Shown here piece after piece: positions 55,279-64,000 of a DNA stretch of 64,000 nucleotides (the stretch's first letter is position 1; each line of letters opens with the position of its first letter). The stretch covers positions 1-64,000 of the forward strand of contig NZ_OAOQ01000007.1 of the NCBI RefSeq assembly GCF_900207575.1, read 5' to 3'. Source of the DNA: Cereibacter ovatus. Its GTDB lineage: Bacteria; Pseudomonadota; Alphaproteobacteria; Rhodobacterales; Rhodobacteraceae. Below the pieces are notes generated by a model that saw only the letters and a list, made by a program, of their open reading frames with translations, did not search any database and was not told the origin of the DNA. The position numbers and the translations under genes were made by a program.

Positions 55279-56585
55279 CAGGCGATCCTTTCGTGGATCA
55301 GCAGCGGCTCGGCCGGTTCCTGATCGGCGACGGCATAGGCGGCCTGAATCGCGGCAACGGCGGCATCGGCATCCGCTTCGCTGGCGGCATGAACCATGGC
55401 AAGGGGAAGATCCTCGCTGACTTCCTCGCCGATGCCGGCGATGTCGGACAGCCCGACCGAGGGGTTCACCCGGTCGCACTCGCGCAGCCGGCCGCCGCCC
55501 AGACGCACCACCGCCTGCCCCAGCGCCGCGGTGTCGATGCGCAGAACGAAGCCCGGCCGCAGGGCCGGCACCTCGCGCATCACCGGGGCCGAGGGCAGCC
55601 GGTCAGGCCAGCGTTCGACGAAATCGACCGGCCCGCCCTGCGCGGCCACCATGCGGGCGAAATATTCGGCGGCATGGCCGCTTTCCAGCGCCTGTTCGAT
55701 CCGCGCGGCGCCGTCGTCGGCGTCGGCGGCGATACCGCCCAGCGCCAGCGCCTCGCCGCCCAGCGCCACCGTCACATCCCAAAGCGCCGCGTTGATCGAT
55801 GTGCCGGTCAGGGTCTCCATCACCTCGATCACCTCCAGCGCGTTGCCGGCCGCGGTGGCCAGCGGCTGGCTCATGTCGGTGATCAGCGCCGCGGTCATGC
55901 ATCCCGCGCCCTGCGCGGTCGAGACCAGCGCATGGGCCAATGCGCGGGCCTCGTCCATCGTGGGCAGGAACGCGCCCGAGCCGACCTTGACATCCAGCAC
56001 CAACCCTTCCAGCCCCGCCGCCAGCTTTTTCGACAGGATCGAAGCGGTGATGAGGTCGATCGATTCCACCGTGCCGGTCACGTCGCGGATGGCGTAAAGC
56101 CGGCGGTCGGCGGGGGCCATGCTGTCATCGGCGGCGACGATGGCGCAGCGGACATCCTCGATCTGGGCGCGCAGGCGATCCTCGCCCAGAGTGACGCGGA
56201 AGCCGGGAATGGCCTCGAGCTTGTCCAGCGTGCCGCCGGTATGGCCAAGGCCGCGGCCCGAGATCATCGGCACGAAGGCCCCGCAGGCCGCCAGCGCCGG
56301 CGCCAGCAGCAGCGAGGTGCAATCGCCGATCCCGCCGGTGGAATGTTTGTCCAGCACCGGGCCGGGCAGATCCCATTCCAGCACCTTGCCGGTGTCGCGC
56401 ATCGCGCGGGTCAGCGCCACGCGGCCATCTTCGCCCAGCCCGCGCAGGCAGACCGCCATGGCAAAGGCACCCGCCTGCGCATCGGTGACATGACCCGAGG
56501 CCAGCCCCTGCGCAAACCATTGCAGTTCCGCGGCCGAGGGAGACTCGCCGCGCCGCAGCCGGCTGTTGATCGAGCGCGCGTCCAT
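55278..56585 (-). CDS. deoA: Thymidine phosphorylase
   Basis: DeoA cleaves thymidine or deoxyuridine with phosphate. The 435-residue protein has the [19 protein letters not shown] opening, the phosphate site [33 protein letters not shown] and VKVGSGAF. It lies between cdd and deoB with ATGA overlaps at both ends, giving a coupled pathway from cytidine to the pentose phosphates. Confidence 0.97.
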   Translation of the reverse strand: MDARSINSRLRRGESPSAAELQWFAQGLASGHVTDAQAGAFAMAVCLRGLGEDGRVALTRAMRDTGKVLEWDLPGPVLDKHSTGGIGDCTSLLLAPALAACGAFVPMISGRGLGHTGGTLDKLEAIPGFRVTLGEDRLRAQIEDVRCAIVAADDSMAPADRRLYAIRDVTGTVESIDLITASILSKKLAAGLEGLVLDVKVGSGAFLPTMDEARALAHALVSTAQGAGCMTAALITDMSQPLATAAGNALEVIEVMETLTGTSINAALWDVTVALGGEALALGGIAADADDGAARIEQALESGHAAEYFARMVAAQGGPVDFVERWPDRLPSAPVMREVPALRPGFVLRIDTAALGQAVVRLGGGRLRECDRVNPSVGLSDIAGIGEEVSEDLPLAMVHAASEADADAAVAAIQAAYAVADQEPAEPLLIHERIA

Positions 56586-56977
56586 CACGCGCGGTCCATA
56601 TGCGACCGGGTGAAGGTGCCGGGCAGCAGATCCGCCACCGTGGTGTACAGGATTTGCCCGTCGGTGGTGCAAAGTGTGACCGCGGCATCCTGCGGCGCGA
56701 ATTCCGCGATCTTCTGCCGGCAGCCGCCACAGGGCGGGACCGGCGCCGGGCTGTCGGCGATCACGAGAATCTCGGCGATGCGGGTCTCGCCGGCGGCGAC
56801 CATGGCGGCGATGGCGCCGGCCTCGGCACAGGTGCCCTCGGGGTAGGCCACGTTCTCGACGTTGCAGCCGACATGGATCGCGCCCGATGCGGTGCGCAGC
56901 GCGGCCCCCACCTTGAAGCGGGAATACGGGGCATAGGCGTTCTGGCGCACCGCGGTGGCGGCGTTGAGCAGGGACAT
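56585..56977 (-). CDS. cdd: Cytidine deaminase
   Basis: Cdd converts cytidine and deoxycytidine to the uridine forms. The 130-residue protein has the zinc-binding signature NVENVAYPEGTCAEAGAI (Cys and catalytic Glu) and PCGGCRQ (two Cys). It is the first gene of the operon cdd-deoA-deoB-add-upp. The start is the ATG at 56975-56977; a longer form from 57007 has no good ribosome-binding site. Confidence 0.95.
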   Translation of the reverse strand: MSLLNAATAVRQNAYAPYSRFKVGAALRTASGAIHVGCNVENVAYPEGTCAEAGAIAAMVAAGETRIAEILVIADSPAPVPPCGGCRQKIAEFAPQDAAVTLCTTDGQILYTTVADLLPGTFTRSHMDRA

Positions 56978-57053
56978 GGGGGCCTCGCGGGTTCGACGCC
57001 CCGACATTGGGGCGCGGGGCTGCGGGATGCAAGCGGGGTGCGGGGGGCATGGC

Positions 57054-57105
57054 GCCGGGGGCTTCGCGCCCCCGGACCCCCGCGGGATATTTGGGCCAGA
57101 CTGAA
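57054..57105. repeat. Dispersed GGGATATTTGGGCCAGA repeat, copy 2
   Basis: The GC hairpin GCCGGGGGC / GCCCCCGG is followed by ACCCCCGCGGGATATTTGGGCC and AGACTGAA. It is nearly the same as the copy at 32515-32562, differing mainly by an extra CG before GGGATA. It lies between the divergent cdd and malic-enzyme genes. Confidence 0.75.
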
Positions 57106-57177
57106 AGCAGGGGCCGGATCGCGGTTGCGTGGCGTGAGGAATGATTTAGTCGTGGGGCGTCTTTCGGGGAGGACGGA

Positions 57178-59457
57178 ATGGACGAGGTCAGGCAGGACAA
57201 CGCGCGGCATGCGGCACTGGATTATCACGAGTTTCCCAAGCCCGGGAAGCTGGAGATCCGGGCGACGAAGCCGCTTGCGAACGGGCGCGATCTGGCGCGG
57301 GCCTATTCGCCGGGGGTGGCCGAGGCCTGTCTGGAGATCAAGGCCGATCCGGGTACGGCAAGCCGCTATACGGCGCGCGGCAACATGGTCGGCGTGGTGA
57401 CGAACGGGACGGCCGTGTTGGGGCTGGGCAATATCGGTGCGCTGGCGGCCAAGCCGGTGATGGAGGGCAAGGCCGTCCTGTTCAAGAAGTTCGCCGGCAT
57501 CGACTGTTTCGATATCGAGTTGAACGAGCCCGATCCGGAAAAGCTGGCGGCCATCGTCTGTGCGCTGGAGCCGACCTTTGGCGCGATCAATCTGGAAGAC
57601 ATCAAGGCGCCCGACTGTTTCATCGTCGAAAAGCTGTGTCGCGAGCGGATGAACATTCCGGTGTTTCATGACGATCAGCATGGCACCGCCATCGTGGTGG
57701 GGGCGGCCGCCACCAACGCGCTGCATGTGGCGGGCAAGCGGTTTCAGGACATCAAGGTTGTGTCCACGGGGGGCGGCGCGGCGGGCATCGCCTGCCTGAA
57801 CATGCTGTTGAAGCTGGGGGTGCGGCGCGAGAACGTCTGGCTGTGCGATATTGCCGGGCTGGTCTGGAAAGGCCGCGAGGTCGAGATGACGGCCCAGAAG
57901 GCGGATTACGCCCAGGACACCGATCTGCGCACGCTGGATGAGGTGATCGAAGGGGCGGATCTGTTTCTTGGCCTGTCGGGGCCGGGGGTATTGACGCCGG
58001 CGATGGTGGCGAAGATGGCCGAGCGTCCGATCGTGTTCGCGCTGGCCAATCCGGCACCGGAGATTTTGCCCGACGCGGTGCGATCCGTCCGCGCCAATGC
58101 GATCATCGCCACCGGGCGGTCGGATTATCCCAATCAGGTCAACAACGTCCTGTGTTTCCCCTTCATTTTCCGCGGGGCGTTGGATGTGGGTGCGACCACG
58201 ATCAACGACGAGATGCAACTGGCCTGCATCGAGGGCATCGCCAGCCTTGCCCGCACCACCACCAGCGCCGAGGCCGCCGCCGCCTACAAGGGCGAGCAGA
58301 TGAGTTTCGGCCCTGACTATCTGATCCCGAAGCCGTTCGATCCGCGGCTGATCGGGGTTGTGGCGAGTGCCGTTGCCCGCGCCGCGATGGAAACCGGGGT
58401 GGCGACGCGGCCCGTGGCCGATCTTGCGGCTTATCGGCAGCGGCTGGATGGCTCGGTTTTCCGGTCGGCGCTGATCATGCGGCCGGTGTTCGAAGCCTCG
58501 TCGCGCGAATCGCGGCGGATCGTCTTTGCCGAGGGCGAGGACGAGCGCGTGCTGCGGGCCGCCAATGCGGTGCTGGAGGAGACCGTCCACAAGCCGATCC
58601 TGATCGGCCGGCCCGAGGTGGTCGAGGCGCGCTGCGAGCGGGCGGGTCTGCCGATCCGGCCCGGACGCGATTTCCATCTGGTGAACCCCGAGCATGACCC
58701 GCGCTATCGCGACTACTGGGAAAGCTATCACGCGCTGATGGCGCGGCGCGGCGTGACGCCCGACACCGCGCGGGCGGTGATGCGCACCAACACCACTGCG
58801 ATCGGCGCGATCATGGTGCAGCGGGGCGAGGCGGAAAGCCTGATCTGCGGCACCTATGGCCAGTATCTGTGGCACCTGAACTATGTCACCCAGATCCTTG
58901 CACGGGGCGGGCTGCGGCCGGTGGGGGCGCTGTCGCTGATGATCATGGAGGACGCGCCGCTGTTCATCGCCGACACCCATGTGCATCACGAACCCACACC
59001 CGAGCAGATCGCCGACACGGTGATCGGCGCCGCGCGCCATGTCCGCCGGTTCGGGCTGGCGCCGAAGGTGGCGCTGTGTGCCTCGTCGCAGTTCGGGAAC
59101 CTTGATTGTTCCACCGGGCGGCGGATGCGCGCGGCGCTGGAGATCCTTGACGCCCGCCGCCCCGATTTCGCCTATGAGGGCGAAATGCACATCGATGCCG
59201 CGCTGGATCAGTCGATCCGCGACCGGATCTTCCCCGGCGGGCGGTTCAATGGCGCGGCGAACGTGCTGGTCTTTGCCAATTCGGATGCGGCCTCGGGGGT
59301 ACGCAACATTCTCAAGGTGAAAGCAAACGGGTTGGAGGTCGGGCCGATCCTGATGGGAATGGGCAACCTTGCCCATATCGTCACGGCTTCGATTACGGCA
59401 CGCGGGCTGCTGAACATGTCGGCGCTGGCGGGGACGCCGGTCGCGCATTACGGCTGA
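57178..59457 (+). CDS. maeB: NADP-dependent malic enzyme with phosphotransacetylase-like domain
   Basis: MaeB decarboxylates malate to pyruvate while reducing NADP. The 759-residue protein has the malic enzyme half with [46 protein letters not shown] and ...[11 protein letters not shown] (about 1-430). The C-terminal half (about 430-759) resembles phosphate acetyltransferase ([45 protein letters not shown]) and is regulatory. This long fusion is the usual proteobacterial form. Confidence 0.95.
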   Translation: MDEVRQDNARHAALDYHEFPKPGKLEIRATKPLANGRDLARAYSPGVAEACLEIKADPGTASRYTARGNMVGVVTNGTAVLGLGNIGALAAKPVMEGKAVLFKKFAGIDCFDIELNEPDPEKLAAIVCALEPTFGAINLEDIKAPDCFIVEKLCRERMNIPVFHDDQHGTAIVVGAAATNALHVAGKRFQDIKVVSTGGGAAGIACLNMLLKLGVRRENVWLCDIAGLVWKGREVEMTAQKADYAQDTDLRTLDEVIEGADLFLGLSGPGVLTPAMVAKMAERPIVFALANPAPEILPDAVRSVRANAIIATGRSDYPNQVNNVLCFPFIFRGALDVGATTINDEMQLACIEGIASLARTTTSAEAAAAYKGEQMSFGPDYLIPKPFDPRLIGVVASAVARAAMETGVATRPVADLAAYRQRLDGSVFRSALIMRPVFEASSRESRRIVFAEGEDERVLRAANAVLEETVHKPILIGRPEVVEARCERAGLPIRPGRDFHLVNPEHDPRYRDYWESYHALMARRGVTPDTARAVMRTNTTAIGAIMVQRGEAESLICGTYGQYLWHLNYVTQILARGGLRPVGALSLMIMEDAPLFIADTHVHHEPTPEQIADTVIGAARHVRRFGLAPKVALCASSQFGNLDCSTGRRMRAALEILDARRPDFAYEGEMHIDAALDQSIRDRIFPGGRFNGAANVLVFANSDAASGVRNILKVKANGLEVGPILMGMGNLAHIVTASITARGLLNMSALAGTPVAHYG

Positions 59458-59561
59458 ACATGTCGAAATGATATTTTTACCGCGGGCGGATGCGGCCGAT
59501 GGTAGCGCAAAACGTGACCAAAGGCCGCGCCAGAGGATCTGAAACACCCTTGAAACATTCT

Positions 59562-59590
59562 TGCGCCCCGGAAAGGCGCGGCGTAACAGA
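59562..59590 (+). promoter_or_regulatory. Possible promoter of prpE
   Basis: TTGCGC (59562-59567), 17-base spacer, TAACAG (59585-59590), placed 27 bases before the prpE start. Confidence 0.35.
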
Positions 59591-59616
59591 ACATGCAGAT
59601 CGAGGGAGGGTATACG

Positions 59617-61509
59617 ATGGCATACGCAAGCCTTTACAAGTGGTCTCTGGAAGATCCCAACGGCTTCTGGATGAAGGCGGCCGAAGAGATCGACTGGGTG
59701 AGCCCGCCCTCGAAGGCGCTGTTCGAGGACAAGGCGCCGTTCTACGAATGGTTCGCCGACGGGATGGTGAACACCTGCTGGAACGCGGTGGACCGGCATG
59801 TGGAAGCCGGCCGCGGCAAGCAGATCGCGATCGTGCACGAAAGCCCGATCACCCATTCGTCGAAGGGCATCACCTATGCCGAGCTTCAGGCCCGCGTGGC
59901 CTCGCTTGCCGGTGCGTTGCGCGCCAAGGGCATCGAGAAGGGCGACCGCGTCATCATCTACATGCCGATGATCCCCGAGGCGCTGGAAGCGATGCTGGCC
60001 TGCGCCCGTCTGGGCGCGATCCATTCGGTGGTGTTCGGCGGCTTTGCCGCGCATGAGCTGGCCGTGCGGATCGACGACTGCAAGCCCAAGGCGATCATCG
60101 CGGCCTCTTGCGGGTTGGAACCCAGCCGCGTGGTCCATTACAAGCCGCTTCTGGATCAGGCGATCGAAGAAGCCACCCACAAGCCCGACTTCTGCGTGAT
60201 CTTCCAGCGCGAGCAGGAAGTGGCCAAGCTGGTCGAAGGCCGCGACGTCGCGTGGCACACCTTCCAGTATGGCGTCGAGCCTGCGGAATGTGTCCCGGTC
60301 GAGGGCAACCACCCCGCCTATATCCTTTACACCTCGGGCACGACCGGCCAGCCGAAGGGCGTGGTGCGGGCAACGGGGGGCCATCTCGTCGCGCTGAAAT
60401 GGACGATGAAGGCGATCTACGACATCAACGCGGGCGACGTGTTCTGGGCCGCCTCGGATGTGGGCTGGGTCGTAGGCCACAGCTATATCTGCTATGGTCC
60501 GCTGATCGCGGGCGCCACCACCATCGTCTATGAAGGCAAACCCGTCGGCACCCCCGACGCCGGCGCCTTCTGGCGCGTGATGCAGAACAACAAGGTCAAG
60601 ACCTTCTTTACCGCCCCCACCGCGCTGCGCGCCATCAAGCGCGAAGACCCGCAGGGCAAGCTGATCGAGGATTACAACCTGCGCTCGTTGAAGGCGCTGT
60701 TCCTTGCCGGCGAACGCGCCGACCCCGATACCGTGGTCTGGGCGCAGCGGAACCTGAACGTGCCGGTGGTTGACAACTGGTGGCAGACCGAAACCGGCTG
60801 GGCGATCGCCGCGAACCCGATCGGCATCCAGCAACTGCCGGTGAAGATCGGCAGCCCGACGGTGCCGATGCCGGGCTATGACGTGCGCGTTCTGGACGAA
60901 GGCGGCCACCAGCTTGGCGCGGGCGAACTGGGCGCCATCGCGATCAAACTGCCGCTGCCCCCCGGCACGCTGCCCACGCTGTGGAACGCGGAAGAGCGGT
61001 TCAAGAAAAGCTATCTGTCGCACTTCCCCGGCTATTACGAAACCGGCGACGCCGGCTATATCGACGAGGATGGCTATGTCTACATCATGGCCCGAACCGA
61101 CGATGTGATCAACGTGGCCGGACACCGCCTGTCGACCGGCGCGATGGAGGAAATCCTCGCCAGCCACACCGATGTGGCGGAATGTGCGGTGATCGGCGTC
61201 TCGGATGCGCTGAAGGGCCAGTCTCCGCTGGGCTTCCTGTGCCTCAACAAGGGTTCTGGCCGCGAACCGGCGGATGTGGTGAAGGAATGTGTGCAACTGG
61301 TGCGCGACAAGATCGGCCCGGTGGCCGACTTCAAGCGCGCCTGCGTGGTGGACCGCCTGCCCAAGACGCGCTCGGGCAAGATCCTGCGCGGAACCATGGT
61401 CAAGATCGCCGACGGGCAGGATTTCAAGATGCCCGCAACCATCGACGATCCGGCCATCCTGGACGAGATCCGAGAGTCCCTGCTGGAAATGGGCTATCCC
61501 AAGGCCTGA
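59617..61509 (+). CDS. prpE: Propionyl-CoA synthetase
   Basis: PrpE activates propionate to propionyl-CoA via an adenylate. The 630-residue protein has YTSGTTGQPKG, the AAG-like TFFTAPTALRAIKREDP, WWQTETGW and the C-terminal acetylatable lysine (Lys588) in TRSGKILRGTM. The opening YKWSLEDPNGFWMKAAEEIDWVSPP and the ...GATTIVYEGKPVGTPDAGAFW segment fit PrpE rather than Acs. The start is the ATG at 59617, after GAGGGAGGG. Confidence 0.92.
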   Translation: MAYASLYKWSLEDPNGFWMKAAEEIDWVSPPSKALFEDKAPFYEWFADGMVNTCWNAVDRHVEAGRGKQIAIVHESPITHSSKGITYAELQARVASLAGALRAKGIEKGDRVIIYMPMIPEALEAMLACARLGAIHSVVFGGFAAHELAVRIDDCKPKAIIAASCGLEPSRVVHYKPLLDQAIEEATHKPDFCVIFQREQEVAKLVEGRDVAWHTFQYGVEPAECVPVEGNHPAYILYTSGTTGQPKGVVRATGGHLVALKWTMKAIYDINAGDVFWAASDVGWVVGHSYICYGPLIAGATTIVYEGKPVGTPDAGAFWRVMQNNKVKTFFTAPTALRAIKREDPQGKLIEDYNLRSLKALFLAGERADPDTVVWAQRNLNVPVVDNWWQTETGWAIAANPIGIQQLPVKIGSPTVPMPGYDVRVLDEGGHQLGAGELGAIAIKLPLPPGTLPTLWNAEERFKKSYLSHFPGYYETGDAGYIDEDGYVYIMARTDDVINVAGHRLSTGAMEEILASHTDVAECAVIGVSDALKGQSPLGFLCLNKGSGREPADVVKECVQLVRDKIGPVADFKRACVVDRLPKTRSGKILRGTMVKIADGQDFKMPATIDDPAILDEIRESLLEMGYPKA

Positions 61510-61517
61510 CCCTTCCT

Positions 61518-61549
61518 GCGCGCCGCGGCCCTGCCCGCGGCGCGCTTTT
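61518..61549 (+). terminator. Strong terminator after prpE
   Basis: A perfect 11-bp stem (GCGCGCCGCGG / CCGCGGCGCGC) with a 6-base loop is followed directly by TTTT, eight bases past the stop. Confidence 0.9.
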
Positions 61550-61638
61550 GCTCAACCCAGGGATGAACGCCGGGCTGGACTTTGTTGGCCCAAAGGCTAA
61601 CCTGCACCGGCAATACGACGCTACTCAGGTTCACACCC

Positions 61639-62250
61639 ATGACGGCCCCTCTCAATGCGCCGAACCTCGGCTCGGACACTGTGGTGGTCTGCGGAGACCG
61701 CGCCGGAAGGCTTGCGCTTAGCGGCGAGCTGGCCGCCGGCCTGAACGAGACGATGATCTGCCTGGCCCGGCTTGAATCCGATCTGGGCGCCGACATTGCC
61801 GCCTTCGCGCGGCCGCTGCGGCAGGCGCTGACCGACCTGTGCGGCCATGTCGACCGCGCGGCAGCCTTTCTGGCCGAGGCCGCAATGGACGAACCCACCC
61901 TCACCCCCGGTTGCATCGACGAAGACCGCTTTCAGCGCCTGCTGGACATCGCCGGCCCCGATACGGCGGCCGAACTGCTGCACCGGATGCACCTTGACCT
62001 GCGCGGGGTGCGGGATCGGCTGGACCGTGCCCTGTCGGCCGACGACTGGAACGAGATCCGCGCCCAGACCCATGTGCTGGTCAGCCTTGCCGGAACGGTC
62101 GGCGCGGTCGAATTGCAGCGGCTGGCCGAGGTGATGAACGCCGCCGCCCACCGTCACGATCACGAAGGCGCGTCGGTGCTGCACCCCGAACTTCTGGCCC
62201 GACTTGACACGTTGCTGGGCTATGTCGCGCAGAAAAGGGACGGCAGATGA
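61639..62250 (+). CDS. Hpt phosphotransfer protein
   Basis: The 203-residue protein has a C-terminal Hpt domain: helix bundle FQRLLDIAGPDTAAELLHRM, then the phospho-acceptor His145 in RAQTHVLVSLAGTVGAVELQRLAEVM. The N-terminal 90 residues are an unrecognised helical region. It is ATGA-coupled to the LuxO-like regulator, the same pairing as LuxU-LuxO. No hybrid kinase is adjacent, so the upstream sensor is encoded elsewhere. Confidence 0.75.
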   Translation: MTAPLNAPNLGSDTVVVCGDRAGRLALSGELAAGLNETMICLARLESDLGADIAAFARPLRQALTDLCGHVDRAAAFLAEAAMDEPTLTPGCIDEDRFQRLLDIAGPDTAAELLHRMHLDLRGVRDRLDRALSADDWNEIRAQTHVLVSLAGTVGAVELQRLAEVMNAAAHRHDHEGASVLHPELLARLDTLLGYVAQKRDGR

Positions 62251-63701
62251 GTGCGCCGGTCCGACAAGGCGGGGCCGAGGCGAAACCCCGCACGGCCTCG
62301 GCACCGGACAATGCGCGGCCGCGACATATCCTGCTGATCGAGGATACACCTTCGCTTCAGATGGTCTATCGCTCGGTGCTGGCCTCTGCCGGGCACCGGG
62401 TCGCGGTGGCGGGGACGGCCGCGGAAGGGCTGGCGCGCTTCCACGAGGTGACGCCCTCGGTGGTGCTTCTGGATCTGATGCTGCCGGACCGCGACGGGCT
62501 TGACCTGATGCAGGACATGCTGCGCCTGCGCCCCGAGACCAATGTGATCGTGATCACGGCCAACGGCTCGATCAACAAGGCGGTCGAGGCGATGCGTGCC
62601 GGCGCGCATGAGTTTCTGGTCAAACCCTTCGACGAACAGCGTTTTCTTGGCGCGGTCGAGAATGCCTCGCAGGCGCGGACACCGCGCCAGCCCCGCCGGG
62701 CCGTGCCCGAACCCGAAGCGCCGGTGGTGCTTTCGGGCAGTTTTCTGGGCTCGTCCGATGCGATGGAGCGGATCCAATCCAAGATTCGCTCGGCTGCGCG
62801 GTCGATGGCGACGGTGTTCATCACCGGCGAAAGCGGCACCGGGAAAGAGCTTTGCGCACTGGCGGTTCACGCCAATTCGCCCCGTGCCAGCGGCCCGTTC
62901 ATCGCCCTGAACTGTGGCGCGATTCCGCAGGATCTGCTGGAATCCGAAGTGTTCGGCCATGTGAAGGGCAGTTTCACCGGCGCGATTGCCGACAAGCCGG
63001 GGGCCGCGGCGGCAGCCGATGGCGGCACGCTGTTTCTGGACGAGATCTGCGAGATGGCGCCCGCGCTTCAGACCAAGCTGCTACGCTTTCTTCAGACCTC
63101 GACGGTTCAGCCGGTGGGCGCGACGCGGCCACGCAAGGTCAATGTCCGCATCGTCTGCGCCACCAACCGCGACCCGCTGGATGCGGTCCGCCGCGGCCAT
63201 TTCCGCGAGGATCTGTACTATCGGCTTTATGTGGTGCCGGTTCACATGCCCCCGCTGCGCGAGCGCGGCGACGATGTGATCGAGATCGCCGAAGCCGCCC
63301 TGTCGCGCTTCGCCGCCGAAGAAGGGCGCGAATTCACCGGGCTCGATCCCGAGGTGGCGGCACTGTTTCGCCGCCATCCCTGGCCTGGGAATGTGCGGCA
63401 AGTGCTGAACGTGATCCGCAACGTCGTGGTGCTGAACGACGGGGGACTTGTCACGCCGCGGATGCTGCCCGATGACTTTTCGGATCAGGATCTGCCGGTG
63501 GATGTGGCCCTGCCGGGCGCCCTGCCCACTTCGTCCGAGCCAATTCTGAACGGGCTGATCGGCCGAACCCTGGCCGAGATCGAACAGATCGTGATCGAGG
63601 CCACCATCGCCCGCCACGGCGGATCGGTTCCCAAGGCCGCGCGGGTGCTGGATGTGTCGCCCTCGACGCTTTACCGCAAACGGGAAAGCTGGAAGGGCTG
63701 A
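62247..63701 (+). CDS. Sigma54-type response regulator, LuxO/NtrC-like
   Basis: The 484-residue protein has a receiver domain (phospho-acceptor Asp76 in VVLLDLMLPDRDGL), an AAA+ domain with Walker A GESGTGKE at 194-201, and a C-terminal Fis-type helix-turn-helix (GSVPKAARVLDVSPSTLYRKR). The sigma54-contact loop is GSFTGA at 241-246 instead of GAFTGA, a rare variant. The layout matches LuxO. The start is the ATG at 62247, which overlaps the Hpt stop. Confidence 0.85.
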   Translation: MSAPVRQGGAEAKPRTASAPDNARPRHILLIEDTPSLQMVYRSVLASAGHRVAVAGTAAEGLARFHEVTPSVVLLDLMLPDRDGLDLMQDMLRLRPETNVIVITANGSINKAVEAMRAGAHEFLVKPFDEQRFLGAVENASQARTPRQPRRAVPEPEAPVVLSGSFLGSSDAMERIQSKIRSAARSMATVFITGESGTGKELCALAVHANSPRASGPFIALNCGAIPQDLLESEVFGHVKGSFTGAIADKPGAAAAADGGTLFLDEICEMAPALQTKLLRFLQTSTVQPVGATRPRKVNVRIVCATNRDPLDAVRRGHFREDLYYRLYVVPVHMPPLRERGDDVIEIAEAALSRFAAEEGREFTGLDPEVAALFRRHPWPGNVRQVLNVIRNVVVLNDGGLVTPRMLPDDFSDQDLPVDVALPGALPTSSEPILNGLIGRTLAEIEQIVIEATIARHGGSVPKAARVLDVSPSTLYRKRESWKG

Positions 63702-63728
63702 AGGCAACTGACGGCCTCCGGTTGCCCA

Positions 63729-63896
63729 CCGCCGGGTCATAGCCGACGGGGTTGCGCAGGGCTGCCGCATCCGGCCGACATCCTGCCGCCGGATCATATC
63801 CTACAGGGTTGCCGCTGCCGGCCGACATCCCACCGCCGGGTCATAGCCGACAGAGTTGCGCAGGGCTGCCGCATCCGGCCGACATCCCACCGCCGG
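63729..63896. repeat. Tandem repeat, units of 57, 47 and 57 bases
   Basis: Three units start CCGCCGG at 63729, 63786 and 63833, with a partial fourth at 63890. Each reads CCGCCGGnTCATA, then GCCGA/CCTAC, GGGTTGC, and ends GGCCGACATCC. Units 1 and 3 are nearly the same; unit 2 lacks 10 bases. It lies between the stops of two convergent genes. Confidence 0.85.
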
Positions 63897-63958
63897 CTGT
63901 GGCGGTCGAGAAGCAGACGGACGCGGGCCGCCTTCGCAGGAAACCCCGTGACCGCCGA

Positions 63959-64000
63959 TCAGAAGAAGATGTCTGCAAGATCGTCGCTTGGCTCGGCCGC
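63959..64000 (-). CDS. C-terminal end of an unknown gene
   Basis: The minus strand reads AAEPSDDLADIFF and stops at the TGA at 63959-63961. The acidic end and open frame to the edge suggest the tail of a real gene that converges on the LuxO-like gene. The protein cannot be identified from 13 residues. Confidence 0.4.
   Translation of the reverse strand, partial: AAEPSDDLADIFF

Noticed and set aside
56761-61296. A minus-strand open frame of more than 1500 codons opposite maeB and prpE
   Set aside because: It is a mirror of two well-supported enzymes on the plus strand. High GC removes stop codons, the residue content is rich in Arg, His and Gln, and no motif or ribosome-binding site supports it.
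63729-63896. CRISPR-like array
   Set aside because: The units differ in length, directly adjoin without variable spacers, and no cas gene is near.
1-64000. tRNA or rRNA genes
   Set aside because: No cloverleaf with a T-loop motif or rRNA-like stretch was noticed on either strand by eye. A covariance-model scan would be needed for certainty.

Overview
The window is GC-rich and gene-dense, and points to a member of the Rhodobacterales (Alphaproteobacteria, Rhodobacteraceae). The best evidence is the redox-regulatory set RegB, SenC, RegA and an HvrA/Spb-type H-NS protein lying near ahcY, an arrangement known from Rhodobacter. Supporting signs are an alphaproteobacterial addB-addA-trxA block, a hemD / Mic60-like / hemY block, a taurine-pyruvate aminotransferase, and two copies of a short dispersed repeat containing GGGATATTTGGGCCAGA. 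Most genes look like stable chromosomal backbone. No rRNA, tRNA, CRISPR array or prophage was seen.

Layout. 1-1.0 kb: nested insertion-sequence debris (IS3 end, IS21 istB tail, degenerate IS110 transposase). 1.1-4.65 kb: minus-strand hemD, mitofilin-like and hemY. 4.7-7.4 kb: plus-strand tsaD, gpsA, a YciI-like gene and an EVE-domain gene. 7.4-10.1 kb: a candidate small RNA, a divergent stand-alone TrpB paralogue and an alpha/beta-hydrolase-like gene. 10.1-18.1 kb: ahcY, a GT8 glycosyltransferase, an HD hydrolase, hvrA/spb, regA, senC, regB and a PAS protein preceded by a CtrA-type box. 18.2-27 kb: tsaE, amgK, murU, addB, addA and trxA. 27.4-30.7 kb: a polysaccharide-type gene, then hslV and hslU with a low-GC foreign gene spliced between them. 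31-32.5 kb: decayed trehalose genes otsB and otsA. 32.6-37.4 kb: purU, tpa, an outer-membrane barrel protein and a WYL regulator. 37.4-47.3 kb: a quaternary-amine-like module (betaine-type ABC transporter, two choline-kinase-like proteins, a methyltransferase, a dimethylglycine-dehydrogenase-like enzyme and a DeoR regulator). 47.3-52.4 kb: a DMT exporter, an acyl-CoA ligase, an unknown membrane protein and a SPOR protein. 52.5-57 kb: nucleoside salvage operon cdd-deoA-deoB-add-upp. 57.2-61.5 kb: malic enzyme and propionyl-CoA synthetase. 61.6-63.7 kb: an Hpt protein and a LuxO/NtrC-like regulator, followed by a tandem repeat and the tail of a convergent gene.

How the genes work together. Many adjacent genes overlap by ATGA, which indicates translational coupling: tsaD-gpsA, addB-addA, hslV-insert-hslU, cdd-deoA-deoB, add-deoB and Hpt-LuxO. 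AmgK and MurU form a peptidoglycan-recycling shortcut. AddA and AddB form the double-strand-break helicase-nuclease. The 39-46 kb operon would import an N-methylated compound, phosphorylate something, and demethylate with transfer to tetrahydrofolate. Its divergent DeoR regulator suggests a phosphorylated effector.

The most unusual feature is a 112-codon gene of clearly lower GC placed exactly at the hslV/hslU junction. Both ends are ATGA overlaps and a 7-base repeat flanks it. Starts were chosen by ribosome-binding sites, family N-termini and overlaps. No similarity search was possible, so all family names come from motif recognition.
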